Shown one piece after another: positions 51,501 through 63,929 of a stretch of DNA of 64,000 nt. This DNA is from Saccoglossus kowalevskii (lineage: Eukaryota; Hemichordata; Enteropneusta; Harrimaniidae): assembly GCF_000003605.2 (NCBI RefSeq), contig NW_003139820.1, positions 69,046 to 133,045 on the forward strand, in the 5' to 3' direction. The notes beneath the pieces are model-generated. The model ran no database searches, was not told the origin of the DNA, and saw nothing but the letters and a program-made list of their open reading frames with translations. Position 1 is the first letter of the stretch, and each line of letters begins with the position of its first letter. A program made the translations under genes and the position numbers.

Positions 51501-54500
51501 CCAACTCAAATGTCACGTGGCTGATGGTCTGAGCGCCGAGAATCTTAAGTATGCTAACGTCAAATCGTCTGCTTTTAAGTCTGTATATTTGTGACATACG
51601 GTGGAAGTCAGAACTTTTCCAACACTGGAAAAATCAACTGTAGTAATTTTCACAATTGTTTTTTTTTTTAATCCTGTTCTGCTATGGAGCTTATGATTTG
51701 AATTAAAGTAATAATAATATATTCAAACAGTATTTCCAAAAGTTATGATTAAGTATGGTCCGAGCGATTTTTTCACATATCGAACTTGCCCGCAGCTACA
51801 CTATTTTACAGACGTAAAAGCAAAATAATATCTTCTATTTTGTTCACAGTGTTTTCTGCAAATGGAGAGTTTCCTTTGGACTTCATGGTTACGGGAAACA
51901 CCAAATCACTTGGAACGTTCAGTCAGTGCGAAGCAGTCAAGGATACCCCAACTGAGTCGTCGTTTGATGCGAATTACTGCCTAGTTACTGTTGATTCAAT
52001 AATAATAAGAGTAAGAAAACTGTCTTTCATTTATGCATATGAACCACAAGATAAAAAAAACCTTATGTCTTTTCACCAACATGTTATCGACAAACGATCA
52101 CATACCAACACAATGTCGACGTCACCAACGGCGTGTGTTACACAATTACATCACTCTGATGAATAATAAACGAAAAAGTTGTCGAAGGATATGAATAACA
52201 ACTATAATTCAACTAAGTAAAATAATATATAGGTTATATAGAAAAAGATGCGGAATTGTGGGAAGGTAATTAAGTGAGTACAAAGTATACGATACGTATA
52301 ATTAAACGGACTAAACTCTTGTTGAAAACAGTGATGGCACGTAACAAATATAAATACAATAATTGTGTAACGAATACACATGTTCTGTCAAAGAAGGGAG
52401 AGAAACAATGTACGATAAACCCTCTCTATATTAACTATATAATCGTAGACACTAAACTTGGCATAGTCAATTTGGTTTCAAATAATTGTTACATGCGTGT
52501 TCTCAATTATGTCAATATTATTAATAATGTAGTCAATTATAAAAGCCTTTAAATTTAGAGCGTTAATATGAATGGAGAAATTCAAATTGTCAGTCAATAC
52601 ACTTACAGTAATTCACTGTTTATGGTTCAAATAAATTATTAGTAAAATTTTTGGCCATAAACTGCCTTATTTTATTATTCACAATTTAATTTCAATGCAC
52701 TACACCATGTCTCAACTAATTAAGGTTGTCTTAGTCGTTTAAATTAGGATATTGTGTTCCTAAGTCATGTGGGAACGAAGATGTTGTCACAATAGTGGAA
52801 ACAGGTAAGTTTGATACATTTTTCACAATTATTGAAGATAATAATTTCGAAATTACAAAATAATGTGTTTTGTTTTCGCATGCTTACAGTAAATTCTGTT
52901 TGACTTTCAGTTACCAGTATTCTTCCTCCCCATCTACGGATGAGTTCTACGTCTTCGTGTAACAACGATTATGATCTGGATGCGGGTGCCATAGCAACAA
53001 TGTAGGTACAGATCCAAAGTTGTGTCGTTTCATACCAGAACAACTACCGTCTTAATTATTTACCTGTAGAATTAGAAATAACCATATCTTGAAATATAAA
53101 TTTTCATAGTCGTAATTTGGATTCAAATGCCCTGGACACCAGACACATCACAATAAAAGGCAGGTCATAAAGTATGCTAGTGTCCGGGGATACATTAGTG
53201 TTGCATCATTATCAAATCCGTTGTTCACAATCTTTTGAATTTGAAATCATGGCATAATTACAATGACACTTCCAAAGCACTACAAGGAACGGACACACTT
53301 TCTGTCCCCGGTTGCACGTGACCAGTTACTGACAATAATGTTGGCGGTACATCACCTGAATCATTCAACCGATAGACATGCTGGTTTTCCATTTGACAAC
53401 ACGATATCTCACGTATTGTTTTATTCCAGATGTTTCTGTGTCATATTTTGTGTTTTGGTTTTCGTCGGTACAATATATGATATATACATAAAAATTAAAC
53501 GGCGTAATCATAAAGAAGAGTCTTCTCGCAATAATGCTGGCGACAGAACTATACATCAAGGTAGGTTTTGAACTGGGACGATATATGCAAACATCATGAT
53601 CAGAATAATTTTATATAATGTAGAAATAATGATCCATGGATTCCATGATTGGATAGCCACATGAATTACTAATCTTTTTCTGGTGTGCTTTTTATAAGGG
53701 TATATCCATCAGTTCATCTTGGCGTGTTCGTTTCTGGAAAATGGTCGTAAGATTCTGTCAGCCAGGGTAACCTCTCCATATCTGCTGTGTTTGAACGGAA
53801 TACGTGTACTCAGTTTTTCATGGGTGTTCATTGGTCACGTGTTTATAGGACTGCTGATTGTTACTGGTACTTGTCAATACATTTTGTTTTGTTACTTTCA
53901 TTACTCTTTGGAAATGCATTGGAAATTTCTGAATTAGTACATGTTACTTTTGTGATTGAATTTTAACAGTATGAAACCAGACTGTCTAAGTTTTGTTTAT
54001 ACGCACACAGCTAAATTTACACATTGAAATTAATGGAAACTGATTTGACTATGTAGTGTTGGGTGGTGTGTTTTGTTCTAAGGTTGATCAAAGATCTAGA
54101 CAAAACAAAAACATGACTACTATCAAGTAAGCTCCTACTTTCACTGTTTGACATCTCAACGACTCACATATACAAGTGACATACACTAAACTATTCTATT
54201 CTTATAATAATACATTTGATATAGAGAATTTGAAGTATTTTCTTCACTGCTTCAAAGGATTTTGGTATCAATCGATATGGAACGCAACATTTTCCGTTGA
54301 TTCATTCTTCTATTTAAGGTACGTAAGATTTCCTATATGATAAGAGTGAATAGTGTATAACTGGTAAATCAATCTGCACGAGAAATATAGAATTTATTTT
54401 CACACTGTGCTGCACACGCTCTGGTGACAAATCGTATTTAAATGCTTATAATTTTTGTCTAGGAGTTGAATATTTATGAGTAGAAATAATGACAATATTG

Positions 54501-57500
54501 CCCAAGAAATTAGCATGTAAGCCGTATCTAACTCAAATAAAATATATAATCACAACAATAATCTCAATTGCAACAAGTGTCAATACAACATGAGACAATC
54601 CCAAATGTTCCCTCAATATAGTAAAATTAATACAACTCTGCTCCAGCTAAACTAAGTGAATGAATCGTCCAAATTACTGTTACATACTTATACAATAACT
54701 GATGGAATGCTGCACCAAAGGGCTAGAACATTAAATGAAACGATGAGCATTAGTGCAAACTAAAAAATACCATACTACGACAAACCACGAACGTTCTTAA
54801 AATACACGTAAAATATTTCACTGGTCAAATACATTTATATTAAATCACATTTTCGTTACACCCTGCAGAAGAGATCCTCGTAGTCGACTTGCATAAAAAG
54901 TTACAAAAAAAAACATAGAACGATTATATATTTTGTATATGGTCACTTAAAATGCCAGTGGTACAAGCCGCTTGAACTGGATATTCCGATTCATAAATTC
55001 GAAAGCTGTAAAAATACAATAAAACCCGAATTCATCACGCATTGTTTGTGGTATCTATGATACGCTGAGTTATGGGCATGTTTAACATGAACAATAATTA
55101 AACGTTCAATTGTGTGTTAACATCAAACCACACTATCTTGGCATGAATAGATAACAAATATTGTAATTGGGATATGATTATTAAATTTAGAATTTTAGCT
55201 GCTTTATTCCTTTTGATCTGAGCTAATTTATTTCACACGAATAAAGAGATAAATCAGCATAAACTTTGTTGAAATACATATCCTCCTAACCATAAATACT
55301 CAATGGAAATGCCCAGTAAATATAATGATTACTGCATAAATATTCATAATAAATATATATAAATATAGATAACTATTTTTACAACCAACATAACATTATT
55401 GGAACGGAAATGACTCTTGTTTTTGTGTGAACAGAGCATATTGACCGTTGTATATTTTGAAATGTATGTGAGGTACTCTCTATTTGCAGTGGTTTGTTAG
55501 TGACATACCTATCAATGAAACAGATGGCTAGAAACAATGGTAAAATTAACTGGTTGGTGTATTACATTCATCGATATTGGAGAATAACATGGGTGTTGTT
55601 GTTTGTAATGTTGTTTTATACATACCTTATTCTACACATATTTGACGGACCGATGTATCAGAATCCCCATAAATTTGGAAGAAAGAACTGCAAAGACTAT
55701 TGGTGGACGAATATCTTGTATATAAACAACTTGTACCCTTTTCCCGGTATTGAGGGCCCTGTAAGTAGGACGTATACACATAAATAGTCACCCTAAAAGA
55801 CCACGTTTTTACAGAACATACAAATACCGATAAGTGGTTAATCAATTTCCTTGGGCAATTTAACAAATTCGACCTTTAGTACGGTTTTGATTCACGGATC
55901 GTCTGTACAATAGTAAAATATTCATAATGCGGTCTGACTAATTAAAAAAAAATACTAACCTACAGTAATTATAGTCAATGATACTACGAAGGTAACAATG
56001 AATTGTGTAAAACCCATCGGTTTTATAATAGAAACAGAAATATAAATGATTTATTTCATTCGTCTTTGAAATTAGTGTTTTTCCTCATCTATATTAAAGC
56101 TACCTGCACATAAAATAGAAATTCTTATTTTTGTAAACATTGATATACTTGCGATTGACAGTTGACATGGTCAATAAATTATGAAGTCATTAATTAAAGT
56201 GTAGACTAGATTTTTAATCACGTCCCTTTCTCGTCATGTAGTGTATTGGATGGGTATGGTATCTGGCATGTGATATGCAGTTCTATTGGCTCAGTCCACC
56301 AATACTTATTCTGCTTTACAGGTACGTCACTTTGATAGTCTCTATTTGCTACGAGAATATGAACTAGTTCGCATCAGTCAAAAGCACTATTACAATTTTT
56401 TGAATATTCCAATTCCAACTGTCTTTTTTGTATTATAGGTCTTGGAAATGGGGCATGAGGTTAATCGCATCATTGTGTGTGGCGTGTTGGTGTGTCGTCG
56501 CTCTTATTTCTACTCATTTTGGGGAAGTTGCTTCAATATTCCATGAGTAATGATTTGTATATTATTTCACTGCAAATTAACTAATAAATTAACCACAATG
56601 TCGTCACATGCTGTAACATTTTTAGAGCTCTGCCACAAGTAGATTGTACTAATAATAGATGCATTTTTGTAACCAACTGTAAACATAAGTTTTTAGGGCT
56701 AATAGTTCACCCAATTAAAAGTTATACAGGCACATATAAGAAAGCTACTGTAATTTTCACATAAACTAATTGGTTACTGTTTTAAGAATATATACCAGAG
56801 GCGGTGGCACGAAATTTTGCATGAGGGGCAAGATCTGCTCACCAACATTGCGCGATATTTCTGGGGGTCCGGGCATGCTCCCCCTTAAAAATAGGAAATC
56901 TAGACCCTATTTCCTGCATTTTGCGGGGAAAATTTTGCTGACACAAAGGGTTTCAGTTTGATTTTGGAGGGGGTCGCCCCCTCTGCCAACACCCCTCCCC
57001 GTACCACCGCCGCTGTATACTTGATTGAGATTCTAGAAACACTATTTATTTGTGTATAGCATTGTTATGTGGCATAGAAATCTCAAATGTTTGCAGTTTT
57101 AATGTATGTTCCACTCACTTATGAATTTCGATCAGAACGGCGTTGAACCATGTAAATATACAGTGTGGTCCGAGTATCTAAGTGTTCATGAACCTGGATA
57201 TCTGAGTGGCTATGAGCCGGGGTATTTAAGTGTCCATGAACCCGGGTTTCTGAATGGATACACGCCGGGGTATCTAAGTGTCCATGAACCTGGGTTTTTG
57301 AGTGGCTATGAGCCGGGGTATCTAAGTGTCCATGAACATGTTTTCTGAATGGATACAAGCCTGCGTATCTAAGTGTCCATGAACCTGGGTTTCTGAGTGG
57401 CTATGAGCCAGGGTATCTAAGTGTCCATGAACCTGGGTTTCTGAGTGGCTATGAGCCGGGGTATCTAAGTGTCCATTAACCTGGGTTTCTGAGTGGCTAA

Positions 57501-60169
57501 AAGCCTAGGTATCTAAGTGTCCATGAACCCGGGTTTCTGAGTGGCTATGAGCCGGGGTATCTAAGTGTCCATGAACCTGTTTTCTGAATGGATACAACCC
57601 GCGTATCTAAGTGTCCATGAACCTGGGTTTCTGAGTGGCTACGAGCCTGGGTATTTAAGTGTGGCATGAACCTGTTTTCTGAATGGATACACGCCTGCGT
57701 ATCTAAGTGTCCATGAACCTGGGTTTCTGAGTGGCAACAAGCCTGGGTATCTAATTGTCCACGATCTTTAGTCTCAATTCTTGGTTTCTGGGTGAATGTA
57801 AATCTTGGTCTCTAGCATCATTTCTTGACCGAATCTGTGACCCACGTAGACATGGTTATGTCTAGTTAAATCAAATTTCTCTTTCTGACACTTCCCAAGG
57901 AGATACAATGATAACATCAATGATGCAAATGGTGACGACGTTATATATGGGAAACCATACACACGGTGGCCTGTGTACATGGTTGGCATGGTTACAGGAT
58001 ATATACTCTATAGATTGGAAGGGAAAACGTTAAAAATGAATGTGGTAAGTATCCGCCAACACACGACGGTTATATTCTTGTGGTAAACTTATTATTAAAT
58101 GTAACATCTTTTTCATTGTTTGATTTACTGCCATGCGATAATCAAGTTTTATAGATCACATACCAAAATGGTGTCACGAAATTCACTGGAATACGTATCA
58201 AGTTATATAATACTTGGTGTATGATAGAAAGCTAGATATATAATGATAAAATAGGATAATTATGAGTTCCATTTTATGCATGGCAGGCATATGTAATTAG
58301 TGGTTGGTGTGCTGCCATTGCTACAGGATTGGCTATAATCTATGGTCTATGGTACACAGTAGAAGGACACTATATGCCACAATGGTTAGCTGTGTTATAT
58401 ATCACACTTAGTCGTCCAGCATGGGCTGCAGCATTGGGCTGGATGACAATATCATGTGTCACAGGATATGGAGGTAATAGTAAATTTCATTACATATTCA
58501 TTACATATGCCAGACAGACATTATATAACTGAGAGAAAGACCACCCAGAAAACACTATTTTCTTCAGTTGATATATTTTGTGGCCACCTAAAGCCCGAGG
58601 AAACATAGTACCACATTTATGCACTGTAACATGGAAGTTTAGTGGGTAACATCCACTGTTTTGACCAAGTGGGAAAATGCACTATACAGTTTGTACTATG
58701 ACTTTGGTAGGTAATTTGCATAGTTCAGCCCAGGAATTCGGTTGGCAACTTGCACTATTCGTTTTAGGAGTTCGATGCGCATGAGTTCTAGTTTTAATTG
58801 TGACCAATATTCAATACTTTAGTTCTTCTTGCAACACAATGAATGTCACTCATAATTACGTAGAAATAGAATATGACAAATGTAGACATTTTCTCCATAA
58901 ACGTTATGCGCAGCAAAGTACTTAGTGTTCAATTTTATTTACTGTTTTGGTAACTATTATCAGTGACGTTCTCTCTGTTCTCACTCGTTTTCAACAATTC
59001 AATTGTAATTCAACAAATTGGTAAGAGTAATGAACAATATTGAAGAAAATGTCATGTACTGAACAAAAACTAATTTGCATACATTTAAAGAGTTTACAGA
59101 TACGTTCAAATAAAAATGAAATTAGGTTGAACCATAAAAATAGTTGAATCCCATTGGTTATACAATTTTTCTTCAGAACCACAGAACACATTGATATGTT
59201 CAATAGGAATTATTGTTTTCACAATTGCAACATTCAGCTGATTATTTTGTAAAAGCCGGATTTTCTGTAAATTACGTCATCTCCGGCAATTAATATTTAA
59301 AATAATCACGTGATTTTATCCTCCAGGTCCAGTCAACACTATTCTGTCATGGAAGATTTGGATACCATTGTCACGACTCACATTCAGTGCGTACATGATA
59401 CATCTTCCTGTCATTGTCATGGGATACCTGAGCCGTGATAGGTTGTTATTCTATGACGTATACAATGTGGTGAGTAAACATGTGGTATATGTTGATATTC
59501 TGTGGCGTATACATACACATTTTCTATGACGTATGCAATATTTAGTCAATTTACACTGATAATTTGAATTGAGATATAAATTCCAATTCGCTACAGCGAA
59601 TACCTGCTGATACATTGTGAAAGAAAGTAGAATTATGAAAATTCGTTCTTTTTAAGTATGCCAAGGGAACCATTGTATTTTAAACAAAGGTTGTATTTGC
59701 GAACATATTTAATTCGCTTATTGGGTTCTGTTTGATAGTGAGTATAATCTAGATAGTAGTTGGTCATTTTAATGGTTTATCTAGCATAGCACACTTCTAA
59801 AACGTATTCAGATGAGCTGAACTTAATTTAATGAATGGGGATGAACCCATATTATATTATTGTGCCCAAATATCATAATATTGATGTAAATATATTGAGA
59901 ATTGTCACCTTGAAATTGAGGCTATACTTTCAAATCATAACCCCATTCTGCCCTTCAGTCTTATTATTGAGTTCGTCCCTAGAGGTGACATTTCTTTCGT
60001 CGTTCATCAATGGCAAAATAAAACATATACACTTTTCGATTTTCATTTGCAGGTTTATTTGATACTTGGGGGAATTGTCCTGACTTTTGCTGTGGCGTTT
60101 ACCATATCCGTATTTTTAGAAAGCCCAACCATTGGCTGGGAGAAAATCGTACTGAAGAGAAAGAAGTGA
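47359..60169 (+). CDS. NRF-6-like membrane acyltransferase, copy C (14 exons, about 704 aa)
   Basis: Exons: 47359-47707, 51850-52010, 52735-52804, 52911-53001, 53430-53560, 53699-53866, 54225-54318, 55490-55760, 56242-56321, 56439-56546, 57900-58044, 58287-58473, 59327-59469, 60053-60169 (TGA at 60167). They total 2115 nt with no internal stop. Lengths equal those of gene B except exon 1 (+3 nt, in the signal peptide MALLYTLVILVLLLPSHCSH). The NRF domain, GIRVLSFSWVFIGH (R303-x10-H314), SFFYLSGLLVTYLSM and PLSRLTFSAYMIHLP are all kept. It should be a multi-pass membrane protein with an acyltransferase-3 domain, as for B. Differences include exon 2 ending DSIIIR where B has DALILP, NPHKFGRKNCKDYWW in exon 8 where B has LTYEGVAESCKEYWW, and a weaker exon 4 donor (GTAGGT against GTAAGT). 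The start is supported by conservation with B. Intron 1 (4.1 kb) holds a LINE relic and intron 10 a minisatellite. Confidence 0.9.
48546..49929. other. Part of intron 1 of gene C without recognised genes
   Basis: This stretch has no counterpart in gene B. It is very AT-rich, with short unrecognised open frames. The only structure seen is a pair of inverted GAAAC/GTTTC runs (49545-49800). Confidence 0.5.
49545..49800. repeat. Inverted repeat with GAAAC-rich arms
   Basis: The left arm GAAACGAAACGAAACGTG... lies near 49543-49562 and the right arm TTTCGTTTCGTTTCGTGG near 49782-49799; they are reverse complements over at least 16 bp, about 220 bp apart. It may be the ends of a small element or a chance pairing of simple sequence. 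Confidence 0.45.
49930..51600 (+). mobile_element. LINE relic in intron 1 of gene C
   Basis: Orthologous to the relic at 1-2140. 50019-50216 resembles the end of a LINE ORF1 (RFCPDSAADMIEAYVQANLN, KCEKLVTKYEPYSSF). From about 50690 the endonuclease end follows (SWLDHCISVVHRFITDNHNIY, then SDHLP in another frame), the linker (FIYYMMQSPRSKFKFALRS) and the first residues of RT (SAENLKYANV). The rest of RT, present in copy A, is deleted: at about 51560 the sequence joins what corresponds to about 2140 in A. Inactive. Confidence 0.75.
56790..57015. repeat. GC-rich dispersed repeat in intron 10 of gene C
   Basis: Related to 20816-21060 through TCTGGGGGTCCGGGCATGCT, TCTAGACCCTATTTC and AAATTTTGCTGACA, and framed by GGCGGTGGCACG near the start and CGTACCACCGCCGC at the end, which pair as short inverted ends. 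Non-coding. Confidence 0.65.
57173..57765. repeat. 48-bp minisatellite made of 24-bp half units, intron 10 of gene C
   Basis: About twelve units. AGTG anchors in the first units fall at 57181, 57229, 57277 and 57325, a 48-bp period. Each unit is itself a dimer of related 24-mers (CTAAGTGTCCATGAACCTGG... and CTGAGTGGCTATGAGCCGGG...). Later units carry indels. One frame reads LSVHEPGYLSGYEPGY for five units before a stop at about 57346. It lies between exons 10 and 11 and is absent from intron 10 of gene B. Confidence 0.9.
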
Positions 60170-62160
60170 ACACTGAGAATCGTAACACCTGTGTTACAGG
60201 TGCAATGTTGATTTCCATATTCATGCAATAATTTGTTCTGTGTTTTGAATACCTGACGTTTTCTCCAAAAAGTATGTCACATGACAGAGAAAGTGATATG
60301 TTAGATTAGAACGGGAACTTGTACCGTACGCCTAATTTATACTAAACATGTAAACTAAAAAGAAATGTGTGTGGCGGTCATTTTTGAATCACTTGATTTT
60401 GGAATCACGTGACAATTCACAAAATCGAATATGAAGTACCTTGAAAAAAGACAATTATTGTGACATGAAATTATAGTAAAACACAGAAATGATGTTTTAT
60501 AACAATGACAGGTAGACATGCTTTGAAAATTAGATCAAAAGTTTATTCTCTAGAGTGCAACCAATCACTTTTCTGTTGTAGTGAGAATAACGTTACTCGA
60601 ATTACATCATTGAACTTAGAGTCTTATTTTAAATTGATAGCGCTCCAATAATGAGTGATTTTCCCAGTACCAAAAGAAAGAAAAGGAAAACAATCAAGAG
60701 CTCCAGACCTGCCCCTGGAACTAATTAAACATGTATGAATTGCTGGTTAAGAGTTATTATCAATAATTCATCATAATGATGACTTTTCAGTCAAATATGT
60801 TACGAGTAAATAAATACAAATTCGGTAATATGCATGGTTTTCACCTCTAAAATAATACGAAATGTATATTATTAAAAAAAGCAATGTATCATGATTCATT
60901 AAAATTTGTGCCACTGGAGATATCTGGAGATATTATTCAAGTAAAGTAATTAATAATCTCAAATTCCGTCACGCGGTGCTCGATTGAACAGACATACATA
61001 TGCAAACTTTTTAAACAGTGGTTTAAAAACTTTTAAACCAAGAGTTTTGTAGGAGCGATTGGCTTTTTGAACATTTTAAAAGTTTTTTTGGCAGATATAA
61101 TGAGCTTGTGGTTAAATACAATAACACCAATACAAATATGATCACAGATGTTATCAATATAACTTGGTTGATTACATCAGATACAATACAAAAACACTCT
61201 ATTGTGACTCAGAATGATATATTGAGGGTGCCACGTGTGGGCAGATATGTGCACTCACTCGACATCACTTTGTGTATACTATGGATCGATATACTATTCA
61301 TTTACTTATTTGACTGTACTTGTCAGTTGTTTTGTTCTCGTGAATTGTCGTTTGTTTTGTGTTCTTATACTTTTGTTTTAATGATCTACGGCTGAATATG
61401 TTATATATATTCACATTGTGTACTACGCACATGGAAGTCCAATATAGTTTGTACTGGATGAATGGCAGCCTGCCTCAATCATTTACCACTAGTATCCGTC
61501 TGTTTCACTGATATCTAATGAACCACTAATTTGATTTCAATGAAACTTGTACATAGATGATCTAGGACTATTTACATACCTGATGAGTTTTTGCTAAACA
61601 TATGTGCATATTAACTACCTAATTCAAATTCCAATATACTCTTATGTGTCTATATGTCCGTAATATGCCTGTATACTAGTTCTAGTGACCTAATGACCTT
61701 AACAAATATTGGCTTGTTATGTTCAATTTAGTTCATTTTGTAATTTCACCAGTTAAGGATTCGTTATGTTGTACAAAAGTATTAATATTAGATCACATGA
61801 CAAATTGTCAGAAGGACTTCATCCAATATGGTCAAAAGGAAATTTACGAATCCAAAACACAAAATAAGACAACCAATAAGGCCATCAGTGCCTAACATAA
61901 ATCTTCCATAAAGTGCTGTATAAGGCACATTTACACTTTACCTCAAAATTGTTTAAATTTTAAATACTTCAAGTGTGGTGTTTCAACCTAAAACGCGTTA
62001 ATTTTGTATTCGGTATTTGATGTCATACCCATAACAATCAATATTGAGGAATGTATACAGCTTATTGATGAGATAACATTGTTTTGAGTGAGAGGTTTCA
62101 GCACACGTATCAGCAAAATTATTGCGCAATTTGTAAAATAATCGTAGCTATAAATTTATT
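60170..62160. repeat. Duplicated 3' flank of gene C (block X)
   Basis: Aligns with 7841-10000 (closest) and with 43068-46000. The homology ends abruptly after ATAAATTTAT at about 62160, where A and B continue with AGATTTT. No gene was seen. Confidence 0.8.
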
Positions 62161-63112
62161 ACCAAACGCTTCAGCGTGATATTTAGGGTTTGTTTTCAGG
62201 GGTGGGTGATACCAAGGGGGAAAATGCATGCACTTATGGGGAAATCCTGGAATTACAATAGAAAGGGTTCAGGCCGAAATGCAATATATAGTGTTTTCAT
62301 GTTTCGTCTGATATTTCTGTGGTATTCTGCTGCTGTAACTAATGCAAGATTTGTTCCGAATTTCTCTGTGTTTTGTGCACTCTAGGGTTATTCGTTTTTT
62401 TGCTGAAAACACCCCTATTGTTTAATGGCAGAGTCGAACCAGTTTCACTCCCACTGGGAAATCTGCATTGTTGCTTGAATGAGAGCTAATTAAACACTTT
62501 TCCAGACCGGCGAAAGTATATGTAACAGCCAATTTTAATAGCCTATCACGTGATTTTACTCAAAATGTCAAACATAGAAAGAGGCTTTTCCATTTTACGC
62601 AGGAATAATTGGAAGTAGAATATGTGAGGGATAGTATCAACAGAAATGTGTATACTGAAAAGTAATATATGTCCTTCTTTTGCATCTCTGAGCATTTCCG
62701 TTTTAGTATACTGGTTTGAAAATGTTGAATTTGCATGATTTGCGATTTTTTTACTGAAACTCTCTTATTGATTGAATCCCGGGTTTGAAGGAGAACGACA
62801 CACCACGTGATTCGTTTGAATAGAATGGTGAAGGGCGCAGATAGGCCGCCGTCAATGATTGGATAGAAAAACAAACAAAATACAAATACTCCAAGATTTG
62901 TTTGACTTAATTTAAAAATAAAATCGTTTTTGTAGGATGGAAACTGACCCCCCCCCCCCAAACTAAAGCAAATAAGTTTTTTATACGACATCGATCTTTT
63001 GACGTCGTCCCTTAAGTTGATACAGTGTAACAATGTCGGCGCCGGTGATCTCTTACCGGTGTGCAACGTAGCCAAAATAAAAGGCATGATCATTTGAACA
63101 CTGTTATTACAA
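62161..63112. other. Unrelated sequence after the duplicated block
   Basis: Begins where homology to the other spacers stops. It holds a poly-C run (about 62948-62959) and the second copy of the short dispersed repeat (63016-63063; compare 38561-38612). A 177-codon minus-strand open frame (63093-62560) runs through both, is low in complexity and matches nothing I know, so I do not call it a gene. Confidence 0.5.
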
Positions 63113-63565
63113 GACTGGTAGGAGGTAATACATTTTGGGCGAAAGTATTCAAAAAACAGTGTGGCCAGAATTTGTTTTCAAATGTTTACAACCTAACTAG
63201 AGTGAAGGTTTGACTTGCCTGCCAAGTTTGAGCCAAATCGGCCCAGCCAGTAAAATCACAGAAGAGTTAAAAAGCCATTCCCGGTGAACAGTTATCCTAA
63301 CTTTGGGGGCAAATTTCTCATTAATGAAAAAAGGCATCAAAAATGCAAATAGTAACTTTGTGCCCACACTCAAGTTGAGTAGAATAAGCTATGTCAGATG
63401 TGTTGTATCCTAAATTTGTAGGAGGAGATACATTTAGCGCGAAGCTATTCAAAACAGGGTTTTTTTCTGCTGTTGCTATGTTCCTAGTAACCAGGGTGAA
63501 GGTGTAACCTACCTGCTAAGTTTGAGCGAAATCGGCCAAGCCAAACAAATCACAGAAGAATTAAT
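63113..63565 (+). repeat. Two diverged direct repeat units
   Basis: 63113-63285 and 63418-63565 share, in order, 'gtaggaggtaatacattt / gtaggaggagatacattt', 'gaaagtattcaaaa / gaagctattcaaaa', 'ctgccaagtttgagccaaat / ctgctaagtttgagcgaaat' and 'aatcacagaagagttaa / aatcacagaagaattaa'. They are old, non-coding copies of one element, about 305 bp apart. Confidence 0.8.
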
Positions 63566-63566
63566 A

Positions 63567-63929
63567 CGTGAACACATTGGAAATCACACAGACACACAAA
63601 AGTGATTTTAAGGGCAATCCTAGTGGAGCGGATCGCCAATACCATGTTCATTTGCATATTGACCATGAAAAACATTATTGCATAGGTGATACGCAAATTA
63701 GTTTTAGTCAAAATAAGTGACTACCTAGAAGTATCATTACTGTTGTTCAAGTATATTCATGTATCCAAGGGTAAAATATCGTACTTCTAAATATTGGCGA
63801 TCCGCTCCGCTAGGATAGCCCTTATAATTGGCGATCCGTTGTGCTAGGATTGCCCTTATAATCACTTTTGTCGTTTTGTGTGTGTGTCTGTGTGTGTGTG
63901 TGTGTGTGATTTCCAGTGTTTTCATGTAT
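63567..63929. repeat. Fold-back (inverted repeat) element with GT-rich arm
   Basis: The left arm 63567-63646 (GGAAATCACACAGACACACA, CAAAAGTGATTTTAAGGGCA, ATCCTAGTGGAGCGGATCGC) is the reverse complement, with few changes, of the right arm 63793-63929. The right arm is longer because a stretch of about 42 bp (GGCGATCCG...TTATAAT) is present twice in tandem and a GT run has expanded. The loop is about 150 bp. It could be a foldback or MITE-type element. Confidence 0.75.

Noticed and set aside
57106-57348. Open frame of LSVHEPGYLSGYEPGY repeats that looks like a repeat protein
   Set aside because: It is the 48-bp minisatellite read in one frame, lies within an intron of gene C, and is stopped while the repeat continues.
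62560-63093. 177-codon minus-strand open frame
   Set aside because: It runs through a poly-C/poly-G run and the short dispersed repeat, and resembles no known family.
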